Part shown: positions 1-8,040 of the stretch, one piece after another
Layout: the number at the start of each line of letters is the position of its first letter
Position numbering within the stretch: position 1 is the first letter of the stretch
Source: Burkholderiales bacterium
GTDB lineage: Bacteria > Pseudomonadota > Gammaproteobacteria > Burkholderiales > SHXO01
Length of the DNA: 14,555 bases
Direction of reading: 5' to 3'
Assembly: GCA_026125625.1 (NCBI GenBank)
Contig: JAHCKU010000039.1
Location: 1 to 14,555, forward strand
Position numbers and translations under genes: made by a program
Notes under the pieces: generated by a model
What the model was told of the DNA's origin: nothing
Seen by the model: the letters and a program-made list of their open reading frames with translations, nothing else
Databases searched by the model: none

Positions 1-2840
1 ATGAGAATGGCGTTGCGTGCCGCCAGCGCGATCAGCATGATCAGTGCGATCTGCGTGTACACGTTGTTCTCCAGTCCGCGCAGCAGCAGGCCGAGGAATG
101 CGCCGAGCATGCCGAACGGGATCACCAGCAGGATGGCGATCGGCATCGCCCAGCTTTCGTACAGCGCAGCGAGCACCAGGAACACGAACAGCAGCGACAG
201 GACGAAGGCATAGCCGGTCTGGCCGGCAGTGGCCTTCTCCTGGAAGCTCGCCTGGCTCCAGGAGAACGAGAACCCCGGCGGCAGCTGGGCGGCGATTTCC
301 TCCATCGCGTTCATCGCCTGACCGGTGCTGAAACCGGGCGCGGCCGAACCGTTGATGGTGGCCGCGTTGTACAGGTTGAAGCGCTGGAAGAACTGCGGTC
401 CGTTCATCGATTCGATGCGCACCAGGGTCGACAGCGGGACCATGTTGCCCTGCGCGGTACGCACGTGGAAGTTGTAGATGTCCTGCGGCTGCGCGCGCTC
501 GTTCGCCTGCGCCTGCGCCATCACCCGGAAGGTGCGGCCGAAGCGGTTGAAGTCGTTGATGTAGTAGCCGCCGAGGAACACCTGCAGGGTCTGGAATACT
601 TCGTCCAGGTTCACGCCCAGCGACTTCACCTGCTCGCGATCGATGTCGTAGCGGATCTGCGGCACGCTCGGGTCGAACGCCGAATACACCGAAGCGATTT
701 CCGGCCGCTTGCGCGCTTCGGCCAGCACCGTCTGCAGACCTTCGGCCAGACGCTCGGCGCTGCCGCCGGTGCGGTCCTGCAGCACAAAGGTGAAGCCGCC
801 GGCGGTGCTCATGCCACGGATGGGCGGCGGATTGAGGATCAGCACGCCGGCCTCGCGCGCGACATGGTTCAGCTTCCCGGTCAGCCGCTGCAGGATCGAC
901 TGCGCGTCCTGATCGCCGCTGCGCTCTGCAAACGGCTTGAGGCGTATGAACATGGTGCCGTTGTAGGGCACGCTCTGGCTCGTGAGCAGATTGAAGCCGG
1001 TGATGGTCACCGTGCCTTCCACGCCGGGCTCGCTCTTGGCCGTGTCTGCCAAGGTCGCCATGACGGCGCCGGTCCGCTCCAGCGAGGCGCCGGCGGGCAG
1101 CTGCGCGACGGCGAACAGGTAGCCCTGATCCTCCTGCGGCACCAGCCCCGTCGGTCGCGTCGCCACCAGCGCGTATACCGCCAACAGCAGCACGCCGAAG
1201 GTCAGCAGCACCAGCAGCACATGGCGGATCAGCCTGGAGGTCAGGGACAGGTAGCTGTTGCGGAAGCGCTCGAAGCTGCGATTGAAGGCGCCGAAGAAGC
1301 GTCCGCTCCAGCCACTGTGCAAGCGGTCGTGCTCGACCCGGCGCAGCAGCAGCCCGGCGATGGCCGGCGTGAACGTCAGTGCGCAGATTGCCGACAGCGT
1401 CACCGACACCGTCAAGGTGAGCGCGAACTGGCGGTAGAGCTGGCCGGTGAGGCCGCCGAGGAACGCCACCGGCACGAACACTGCCACCAGTGCCAGCGTG
1501 ATGGCGATCACCGGTCCGCCCACGTCCGCCAGGGCCGACTTCGCCGCCTCTATCGGCGTCATCTCTGGGAAGCGATCGAGGCGGTCCTGGATCGCCTCCA
1601 CCACCACGATGGCGTCGTCGACCACGATGCCGATGGCCAGCACCAGCGCGAACAGCGTGAGCGTATTGATGGTGAAGCCCAGCGCACCGAATGCGGCGAA
1701 GGTGCCCACCAGCGATACCGGCACCACCAGGATCGGAATCAGCGTCGCGCGCCAGCTCTGCAGGAACAGAAACACCACCAGGCATACCAGGGCAAAGGCC
1801 TCGAACAGCGTCTTCACCACCTCCTCCAGCGAGGCAGTGACGAATGGCGTGGTGCTGTAGGGCACCGAATACACCATGCCCTGCGGAAAGCGCTGCGCCT
1901 GCTCGTCCATCACGCGGCGCACGTTCTCGGCAGTCTGCAACGCGTTCGCCCCCGGCTGCAGGAATACGCCCAACAGCGCCGAAGGGATGTTGTCGGTGGC
2001 GCCGTTGATGGAATAGTCGGCGGCCGCCAGCTCCACCCGCGCCACGTCGCCCAGCCGCACCACGGTGCCGTCCGGCCGTGCGGTCAGAATGATGGCGGCA
2101 AACTCCGCCGGCTCCGTCAGCCGTCCGCGCACGCGCGCGCTGTATTGCATCTCCTGGCCGCTCGGGGCCGGCGGCAGGCCGACGCCACCGGCGGGTGCCA
2201 CCGTATTCTGTTCGCGCACCACGCGCGTGATGTCCGCGGCGGTGATGCCCAGCCGCGCCATGCGCTGCGGATCGAGCCAGATGCGGATGCTGTAGTCGCG
2301 CTGTCCGAAGATGCGCACGTTGCCCACGCCCTCCACGCGGCCGACCGCGTCGTACAGATTGAGCAGCGCGTAGTTGCTGAGAAAGAGCTGGTCGTAACGG
2401 CGCTCCGGCGAGGTCAGCGCGATCACCAGCAGGAAGTCGCTCGACACCTTGCGCACGCTCACGCCGTTGCGCGTGACGTCCGCCGGCAGCTGGCTCTGCG
2501 CCACCGATACGCGGTTCTGCACTTCCACCGCCGCCAGATCCTGGTTGGTGCCGACGTCGAAGGTCACCGACAGGTTGTAGGAGCCGTCGTTGCCGCTGAA
2601 CGAGTCCATGTACAGCATGCTGGTGGCGCCGTTGACCTGCTGCTCGATCGGCGAGGCCACCGATTGCAGCACCACGCTCGCATCGGCTCCAGGGAAGCTG
2701 GTGTTGACCGTGACCTGCGGCGGCACCACCTGTGGATACTGCGAGATCGGCAGGGTGAACATGGCGAGCGCGCCGGTCAGCGCGATGATCAGCGCGATCA
2801 CCGTGGAGAACACCGGCCGCTCGATGAAGAAGTTGTACAT
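1..2840 (-). CDS. RND efflux permease (HAE1/AcrB type), C-terminus beyond window
   Basis: This is the inner-membrane proton/drug antiporter subunit of a tripartite RND efflux pump. The ATG at 2840 gives a start typical of AcrB relatives (MYNFFIERPVFSTVIAL). 946 codons are present, and family members have about 1,040-1,050, so roughly the last 100 residues lie left of the window. The TM4 proton-relay pair is visible as Asp408-Asp409 in GIVVDDAIVVVE, matching AcrB Asp407/Asp408. The visible end reads ALAARNAIL, where AcrB has the Lys940 segment AKNAIL, so this position is Arg942 here. The gene starts 42 bp after the membrane-fusion gene and is surely co-transcribed with it; the ribosome site is weak (GAGG close to the ATG). 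No outer-membrane channel gene is visible, so the pump either uses a TolC-like partner or has one further left. Substrates cannot be inferred. Family assignment is very secure. Confidence 0.96.
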   Translation of the reverse strand, partial: MYNFFIERPVFSTVIALIIALTGALAMFTLPISQYPQVVPPQVTVNTSFPGADASVVLQSVASPIEQQVNGATSMLYMDSFSGNDGSYNLSVTFDVGTNQDLAAVEVQNRVSVAQSQLPADVTRNGVSVRKVSSDFLLVIALTSPERRYDQLFLSNYALLNLYDAVGRVEGVGNVRIFGQRDYSIRIWLDPQRMARLGITAADITRVVREQNTVAPAGGVGLPPAPSGQEMQYSARVRGRLTEPAEFAAIILTARPDGTVVRLGDVARVELAAADYSINGATDNIPSALLGVFLQPGANALQTAENVRRVMDEQAQRFPQGMVYSVPYSTTPFVTASLEEVVKTLFEAFALVCLVVFLFLQSWRATLIPILVVPVSLVGTFAAFGALGFTINTLTLFALVLAIGIVVDDAIVVVEAIQDRLDRFPEMTPIEAAKSALADVGGPVIAITLALVAVFVPVAFLGGLTGQLYRQFALTLTVSVTLSAICALTFTPAIAGLLLRRVEHDRLHSGWSGRFFGAFNRSFERFRNSYLSLTSRLIRHVLLVLLTFGVLLLAVYALVATRPTGLVPQEDQGYLFAVAQLPAGASLERTGAVMATLADTAKSEPGVEGTVTITGFNLLTSQSVPYNGTMFIRLKPFAERSGDQDAQSILQRLTGKLNHVAREAGVLILNPPPIRGMSTAGGFTFVLQDRTGGSAERLAEGLQTVLAEARKRPEIASVYSAFDPSVPQIRYDIDREQVKSLGVNLDEVFQTLQVFLGGYYINDFNRFGRTFRVMAQAQANERAQPQDIYNFHVRTAQGNMVPLSTLVRIESMNGPQFFQRFNLYNAATINGSAAPGFSTGQAMNAMEEIAAQLPPGFSFSWSQASFQEKATAGQTGYAFVLSLLFVFLVLAALYESWAMPIAILLVIPFGMLGAFLGLLLRGLENNVYTQIALIMLIALAARNAIL

Positions 2841-2882
2841 GCCTCAGGACCGTATCTGTTCAGCTTCCGGCTGGTGGACGCT

Positions 2883-4175
2883 TCACCCTGCGTTGGCGCG
2901 TGCGCGTTGCGGTGGCTGCGAAGGTGGTGGCGGGGCGCGCGTACCGCCGCGATCCTCCGGTGGCGTCGCGGCAGCGCTGGCCTGCGCATCGTCCGCCTCG
3001 CCTTCCTGCGCCGGCTGCGGCTGCGTATCCGTGCCGGCGACCATCACCGGTTTGACCGTCGCATCCGGCATGAGCTGGATCTTCGGCAGACCTTCCACCA
3101 CCACCAGTTCGCCCGGCGCCAGCCCCTTCTCGACCACCCAGCCGCTGCCGGCACGCGTGTCGGCCACGATCTGGCGCGCCTGCGGCTTGTTGTCCGGGCC
3201 GACGACGTATACCGTCTTCAGGCCCTGCAGCTCGGTCACCGCCTTCTGCGGGACGGTGATGGCGCTGCCCGCGCTCAGCGCGGGCACGCTCAGGCGCACG
3301 AACATGCCGGGGCGCAGCATGCGATCGGGATTGGGCACGGACACGCGCGCGCGCAGCGTGCCGGTGCGCTCGTCCACCGCGCTGTCGACGAAGTCGAGCG
3401 CACCGCGGAAGCGATATTCCGTGCCATCGGTGAGGTAGAGACGGAAGCGCTCCCGCTCCATATCGTTCGCGCTGCCCGCAGGCATCGATTTCTGCAGTGC
3501 GAGCAGCTTTTCCTCGGAGACGGTGAAGTACACGTACATCGGATCGCTCGAATACAAGGTATTGAGCAGGGTCTGCTGGGCGGTGATGAGCGCGCCCGGC
3601 CGTACTTGCGACTGGCTCAGATAGCCATCGGCGGGTGCATGAATGTCGGTGTAGCCGCGATTGATGCGCGCCTCGCGCACGCGCGCGCGTTCCGCGGCCA
3701 CGGCGGCGGCGGCCTGGCGCTGCTGCGCCACGGCGTCCTGATAGGCCTGCTTGCTGACGAAGCCCTGTCCGACCAGCTCACGGTAGCGGTCGAGCGTCTG
3801 CTGGGCGTTGGTCAGTGCCGCCTGCGCCTGCGCCAGATTGGCATTGGCGCGCTCGAGCTCGACCTGGAACGGACGCGGGTCGATCTGATAGAGCAGCTCG
3901 CCCTTGCTCACGCGCGCGCCGTCGGCCACCACCTGACGCTGCAGCAGCCCGGTCACCTGCGCGCGCAGCTCGATGGTGTCCGGCGCCTGCGTCTGTGCCA
4001 CGTACTCTTCGTACACGGTCACCGGCGCGGTCGCCACCTTGATCACCCCCACCTCGATCGGCGGGGCCTGGGCAGCCTCCTGTTGACGGCTACAGCCGGT
4101 CGGCAGCGCAGCGAATGCAACGACCAGGAAAAAAATGCTCAGCCACCCAGCCCGCGCGCGCGGTAACCCGTTCAT
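2883..4175 (-). CDS. RND efflux periplasmic adaptor (membrane-fusion protein, AcrA/HlyD type)
   Basis: This adaptor links the RND permease to the outer-membrane channel. The protein is 430 residues from ATG 4175, which has GGAAGG about 9 nt upstream; an in-frame TTG two codons earlier is less likely. The N-terminus has a hydrophobic segment (residues 11-25) ending in LPTGC with Cys28, a lipoprotein-like site although Pro at -3 is not ideal. Next come a barrel-sandwich half (near VTGLLQRQVVADGARVSKG), an alpha-helical hairpin rich in Ala, Gln and Leu (about residues 95-155), the returning lipoyl half (IHAPADGYL), and the beta-barrel and membrane-proximal domains. The last ~50 residues form a proline-, alanine- and acid-rich tail that AcrA (397 aa) lacks. 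The gene is immediately upstream of its permease. Confidence 0.95.
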   Translation of the reverse strand: MNGLPRARAGWLSIFFLVVAFAALPTGCSRQQEAAQAPPIEVGVIKVATAPVTVYEEYVAQTQAPDTIELRAQVTGLLQRQVVADGARVSKGELLYQIDPRPFQVELERANANLAQAQAALTNAQQTLDRYRELVGQGFVSKQAYQDAVAQQRQAAAAVAAERARVREARINRGYTDIHAPADGYLSQSQVRPGALITAQQTLLNTLYSSDPMYVYFTVSEEKLLALQKSMPAGSANDMERERFRLYLTDGTEYRFRGALDFVDSAVDERTGTLRARVSVPNPDRMLRPGMFVRLSVPALSAGSAITVPQKAVTELQGLKTVYVVGPDNKPQARQIVADTRAGSGWVVEKGLAPGELVVVEGLPKIQLMPDATVKPVMVAGTDTQPQPAQEGEADDAQASAAATPPEDRGGTRAPPPPSQPPQRARANAG

Positions 4176-4249
4176 GCGCAAACCCTTCCGGATCGGTAAA
4201 TCCAGCAGGGTCAGCAGGTTTCAGTCCGGGCTGGGTGCGGCTGCCATGC

Positions 4250-4277
4250 GGCGCAGGCGGGACCAGCCGCCCGCGCC
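4250..4277 (-). terminator. Strong hairpin between alcohol dehydrogenase and efflux genes
   Basis: An 11-bp inverted repeat (arms 4250-4260 and 4267-4277) flanks a 6-nt loop and starts 6 nt after the dehydrogenase stop. The only non-Watson-Crick position, 4255 with 4272, becomes a G-U pair in the minus-strand transcript and a mismatch in the plus-strand one. No U-run follows, so it is not a classical intrinsic terminator. It could be a processing or attenuation structure separating the catabolic genes from the pump genes. Confidence 0.4.
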
Positions 4278-4283
4278 GGATCG

Positions 4284-5332
4284 TCACGCCGGCACGAACA
4301 CGCCTTTGCCCGAGGTCTGCGCGTCGAACAGGCGATAGGCTTCTTCCGCCTGCTCCAGCTTCCAGCGATGGGTGAACAGCTCGTCCACGACGATGCCGCG
4401 ATCAGCGATGTAGCGCGCGCAATCGGCCTGGCCGACGGTGGAGAAGGTCCACGAGCCGATCACCGTGACCTGCCGGCGCAGCAAGTCGTTGCTCACGTCC
4501 AGCGTGACGCTGTCGCCTTCACCCACGAAGCAGGCCTTTGCCCCAGCTGCGTGTACGCAGCGTACCGCCTGCGCGCTTCCGGTGACGAGGCATCGAGCGA
4601 GGGAATGCGCACCGCGGCCGTGGGTGAGATCGCGGATGGCCTGCACCACGTTGTCCGTGTCTTTGACTTGATCAGCACCTCGGCGCCGAACTGCCTGGCA
4701 CGTGCCAGGCGCTCATCGCTGGTGTCGAGCGCGATCACGCGCGCGCCCATCTTCGCCGCGAGCAGGGTGGCCGACAGGCCCACCGGCCCCTGGCCGAAGA
4801 TCGCGATGGTGTGATCGCCCGTCATGCCGATGCGATGCAGCGCGCCCCAGGCCGTGCCGGTACCGCATGAGATGGCGGCACCGGCCTCGAAGCTCAGTTC
4901 GTCGGGCAGCGGCACCAGCGTGCGCGCCGGGCATTTCATGTAGCGCGCGTGGGCGCCGTGGCCGGTGATGCCGTAGACCTCGGCCACGCCTTCCACGCAC
5001 ATCTGCATCCAGCCGGTGGCGCAGTGCTCGCACACGCCGCAGCCGCGATAGTGATGCTGCATCATGCGCATGCCGACCCGGGCCTGCTTTTCCGATACGC
5101 CAGGGCCGACCGCCACCACCACCCCGCACGGCTCATGGCCGGCGATGGTGGGTCCGCTCTTCGCGCCCAGTCCCAATGAGGACGCACCGGAGGCGGCGCG
5201 ATAGAACTTGAGATCGCTGCCGCACATGCCCGAAGCCTTGATCTCCAGCACGACTTCGCCGGGTCCCGGCGTCGGATCCGGGAAGTCGAGCAGCTCGACC
5301 TTGCGGTTGCCGGGGAATACGATGCCCTTCAT
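4284..5332 (-). pseudogene. Zinc-dependent alcohol dehydrogenase (MDR family), interrupted by frameshifts
   Basis: This would be an NAD(P)-linked medium-chain alcohol/polyol dehydrogenase. It starts at ATG 5332 behind a strong AGGAGG. The first ~220 residues are intact: catalytic-zinc residues Cys37 (GMCGSD) and His66-Glu67 (AGHEPCG), structural-zinc cysteines 98, 101, 104 and 112, and the Rossmann motif GQGPVG. Near 4658-4664 the family-like sequence jumps to another frame (VVQAIRDLTHGRGA), as if one base were missing. A short family-like stretch (LDASSPEAR, about 4573-4600) then reappears in the first frame, before the second frame carries on to the end (ACFVGEG, GSWTFS, GKGVFVPA, stop 4284). 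The total of 1,049 bp is one short of 350 codons. As written, translation in the starting frame ends at 4493 with a nonsense tail. Either the gene is recently decayed or the assembly contains indel errors. It follows the aldehyde dehydrogenase by 24 bp, so alcohol-then-aldehyde oxidation is the natural reading. Confidence 0.8.
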
Positions 5333-5356
5333 TTTCTCCTCCTGATTTCGACCGCC

Positions 5357-6835
5357 TCAGCGCATCACGAACGGATTGGCGGTCGCCGCGCCGGTGTTGA
5401 TCCACACGCTCTTCAGCTGCAGGTATTCGCGGATGGCAGCGATGCCGTTCTCCTTGCCGAAACCGGAATCCTTGTAGCCGCCGAAGGGCGACATGTAGCT
5501 CACCGCGCGATAGGTATTCACCCATACCGTGCCGGCCTGCAGGCGCTCCGACATGCGGAAGGCGCGGCCGATGTCGCTGGTCCACACGCCCGCGCCGAGT
5601 CCGAAGCGCACGTCGTTGGCGATCGCCAGGGCTTCCTCCTCGTCCTTGAACTTGATCACCGACAGCACCGGACCGAACACCTCTTCCTGGGCGATGCGCA
5701 TGCTGTTCTTCACGCCGGTGAACACGGTCGGCTGCACGAACCAGCCCTCGCCGCACTCGCCGCCGGCGGCAGCACTGCCGCCCATGGCCAGGGCGGCGCC
5801 TTCCTTCTTGGCGATGTCGATGTAGCCCAGCACCTTCTGGTATTGCGGCTGCGTGGCGATCGGGCCGATCTGCGTCTGCATGCTCATGGGATCGCCCATG
5901 CGTGCAGTCTTGGCCAGCGCGGTGAGACGCTCGACGAACTGGTCGTGCACGCTCTCCTGCAGCAGCAGGCGCGAGCCGGCGATGCAGGTCTGTCCGGCGG
6001 CGGCGAAGATGCCCGACACCGCGCCGTTGATGGCGTCGTCGATGTTGGCGTCGGCGAACACCACGTTGGGCGACTTGCCGCCCAGTTCCATGGTCACGCG
6101 CTTGAGCGTCTTGGCTGCCGCTTCGTTGATCGCGCGGCCGGTGGCATCCGAGCCGGTGAACGAGACCTTCGCCACCTTGGGGTGACCGGTGAGGGCTGGG
6201 CCGACTTCCTTGCCGAAGCCGGTGACCACGTTGACCACACCCGGCGGAAAGCCGGCTTCCTCCACCAGCTTCACGAACTCGAGCGTGGAGGCGGAAGTGA
6301 ACTCGGAAGGCTTGACCACCACCGTGCAGCCGGCAGCGAGCGCCGGCGCGAGCTTGTAGGCGAGCAGCAGCAGCGGCGAGTTCCAGGCGGTGATCGCGAC
6401 CACCACACCCACCGGCTCGTGCCGGGTGAAGTTGAAATAGCCCTTCTTGTCGAGCGGGATGACCGCGCCTTCGATCTTGTCGGCCAGCCCGCCGAAGTAG
6501 TAGTACCACTGCGGGATGTAGTTGAGCTGGCCTTGCATCTCGGCGATCAGCTTGCCGTTGTCCTGCACTTCGATCTCGGCCAGGCGCCTGGCATCGCGCG
6601 CGACCAGGTCGCCCAGCTTGTGCATCAGCAGGCCGCGCTGGCTCGCGGTCAGTTGCGACCACGGTCCCTGCGTCAGCGCGCGATGCGCTGCTTCCACCGC
6701 GCGATCGGCGTCCTGCGCGTCGCCCTGCGCGACCTGCGCCCACACCTTGCCGGTGAACGGGTAGTAGCTGTCGAACCACTTGCCCGACGCGGCATCGACG
6801 AACTTGCCGTCGATGTACATCTGGTATTTCTTCAT
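5357..6835 (-). CDS. NAD(P)-dependent aldehyde dehydrogenase
   Basis: It oxidises an aldehyde to a carboxylate in the cytoplasm. At 492 residues it has the full length of the ALDH superfamily. The catalytic Cys284 lies in GQTCIAGSR and the general-base Glu250 in MELGGKSP; their spacing of 34 residues is the same as Glu268-Cys302 in the reference mammalian enzyme. The cofactor region (AWNSPLLL, KPSEFT, GFGKEVG, FTGS) and the C-terminal oligomerisation segment (SPFGGYKDSGFGKENG) are present. The start at 6835 follows a strong GAGGAGG. It lies 24 bp upstream of the alcohol dehydrogenase. On its 5' side it is separated by about 225 bp of repeat-bearing DNA from the reductase-like gene, so it may or may not share that transcript; I found no convincing promoter. 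Substrate is unknown. Confidence 0.96.
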   Translation of the reverse strand: MKKYQMYIDGKFVDAASGKWFDSYYPFTGKVWAQVAQGDAQDADRAVEAAHRALTQGPWSQLTASQRGLLMHKLGDLVARDARRLAEIEVQDNGKLIAEMQGQLNYIPQWYYYFGGLADKIEGAVIPLDKKGYFNFTRHEPVGVVVAITAWNSPLLLLAYKLAPALAAGCTVVVKPSEFTSASTLEFVKLVEEAGFPPGVVNVVTGFGKEVGPALTGHPKVAKVSFTGSDATGRAINEAAAKTLKRVTMELGGKSPNVVFADANIDDAINGAVSGIFAAAGQTCIAGSRLLLQESVHDQFVERLTALAKTARMGDPMSMQTQIGPIATQPQYQKVLGYIDIAKKEGAALAMGGSAAAGGECGEGWFVQPTVFTGVKNSMRIAQEEVFGPVLSVIKFKDEEEALAIANDVRFGLGAGVWTSDIGRAFRMSERLQAGTVWVNTYRAVSYMSPFGGYKDSGFGKENGIAAIREYLQLKSVWINTGAATANPFVMR

Positions 6836-6910
6836 GCAATCCTCCTCAGAATTCGATATTGAGCCGCGCTACCGCTGTCGTAACCACATTCTGGTTTTTC
6901 GCCAGCTGCA

Positions 6911-6996
6911 GGATCCCTCGCTGCGCTCGGGATGACACCGTGGTCTCGGGTCGTGTCATCCCCAACTGTGTCATCCCGAACGAAGTGAGGGATCTT
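6911..6996. repeat. Inverted pair of short palindromic repeats (type A)
   Basis: One ~28-bp unit at 6911-6938 (core TCGCTGCGCTCGGGATGACA) is matched by an inverted copy at 6968-6996 (core TGTCATCCCGAACGAAGTGA). A further partial copy, GTGTCATCCC, lies at 6953-6962. The two units can fold into a long hairpin with a ~29-nt spacer. A degenerate unit follows at 7034-7056, just outside the stop of the reductase gene. The same unit pair recurs at 10046-10140. These resemble the REP-like intergenic repeats found dispersed in many proteobacterial genomes. Here the element sits between two genes of the same strand. Confidence 0.8.
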
Positions 6997-7060
6997 CCTA
7001 AGCGATGCGAGGGCTTTCATCGATCTCGGAAACAATCTCGCCACGCTCGGGATAACGCCA

Positions 7061-7990
7061 TCACTTGCGTACGCCCATCCTGCGTTCCTTGGCCCGCACC
7101 AGTGCGCTGATCACGCTGTTGTACGGTGCCTGCAGTCCGAGCGCCTCGGCTGCCGGCGGGATCGCACCGTTGATGGATTCGATCTCCGACATGCGTCCGG
7201 CCAGATGGTCGAGCAGCATCGACGGCCGTGCGCCGGGGATCTTCGAGCCGAAGTTGTGCACGTAGGCGACCGGGTCCTCGATGTCGAGCTTCACGCCGCG
7301 CGCCACCGCAACCTGGTAGGCCTCGCATGCGCAGCCGGATGCCACCGCCCAGGTGTCCGGGTCGGCCATCACTTCGGCGATGGTGCGTTCGGTGATGGTG
7401 CAGGTGCCGGAGAAGCATACGTTGCAGATGAGCTTCTCCCATATCAGCTGATCGATGTCGTCGAAGCACTTCACGCGGAAGCCGCCCGATTCCCATGTCT
7501 GCGCCACCCGTTGCAGGCGCGGGGTGATCGGACCGCCGAACTCGCCCAGACGCACCAGCTCCCAGCCGTTGTGATGCGCGTGTCCGGGGCCGCGCATGGA
7601 GGCGCCGAATCCGCCCACCACACCGACCATGACCCGCTCTCGCCCGAGCACGCGTGCGGCCGTGTCCGGACCGCCGAGGCCGTTCTGGATCGACAGCACC
7701 ACGCTGTCGGCGCCGAGCAGCGGCTTGCATGCCTGCGCCGCCTGCTCCACGTGCATGGCCTTGGTGGCGATGATCACCAGATCGCAGATCCCGGCCTCGG
7801 ATGCATCGCCGGTGGCATGCACCCGCACCGTCCGATCGCCCGAGGCGCCCTCCAGGCGCAGCCCATTGGTGCGCATGGCTTCGACGTGCTCACGCCAGGC
7901 GTCGATGGCCCATACTTCATGACCCGCCGCGGCGAGCAGGGCGGCGTACACGCTGCCCATGGCGCCGGTGCCCATCACCGCAATCTTCAT
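7061..7990 (-). CDS. Ketopantoate reductase (PanE/ApbA) family protein
   Basis: A 309-residue NAD(P)H-dependent 2-oxoacid reductase or 2-hydroxyacid dehydrogenase of the 6-phosphogluconate-dehydrogenase C-terminal-like fold. The N-terminal Rossmann domain begins MKIAVMGTGAMGSVYAALL. The family's catalytic Lys and its companion Asn are visible as Lys186 and Asn190 in WEKLICN. The C-terminal substrate segment reads SMLLDHLAGRMSEIESINGA, close to the motif that contributes the substrate-binding Glu in PanE. ATG 7990 follows AGGAAGGAC. It lies 50 bp downstream of the RraA-like gene and precedes aldehyde and alcohol dehydrogenase genes, a catabolic rather than pantothenate-synthesis setting. I infer that it acts on a pathway-specific oxo or hydroxy acid; true PanE activity cannot be excluded. 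Confidence 0.9.
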   Translation of the reverse strand: MKIAVMGTGAMGSVYAALLAAAGHEVWAIDAWREHVEAMRTNGLRLEGASGDRTVRVHATGDASEAGICDLVIIATKAMHVEQAAQACKPLLGADSVVLSIQNGLGGPDTAARVLGRERVMVGVVGGFGASMRGPGHAHHNGWELVRLGEFGGPITPRLQRVAQTWESGGFRVKCFDDIDQLIWEKLICNVCFSGTCTITERTIAEVMADPDTWAVASGCACEAYQVAVARGVKLDIEDPVAYVHNFGSKIPGARPSMLLDHLAGRMSEIESINGAIPPAAEALGLQAPYNSVISALVRAKERRMGVRK

Positions 7991-8040
7991 GTGCTGTCCT
8001 TCCTGCCGGTTTTCGTGACGATCGTTGTTTGCGCCGGGCG

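Noticed and set aside
465..4166. A 1,233-codon open frame on the plus strand opposite both efflux genes
   Set aside because: Its translation is low-complexity and rich in His, Arg and Gln with no family signature. It is the antisense mirror of GC-rich codons in two clearly real minus-strand genes, and it crosses their gene boundary.
5133..6839. A 568-codon minus-strand frame overlapping the aldehyde and alcohol dehydrogenases
   Set aside because: Arg-rich translation without motifs; the overlapping frame contains a textbook aldehyde dehydrogenase with catalytic Cys and Glu.
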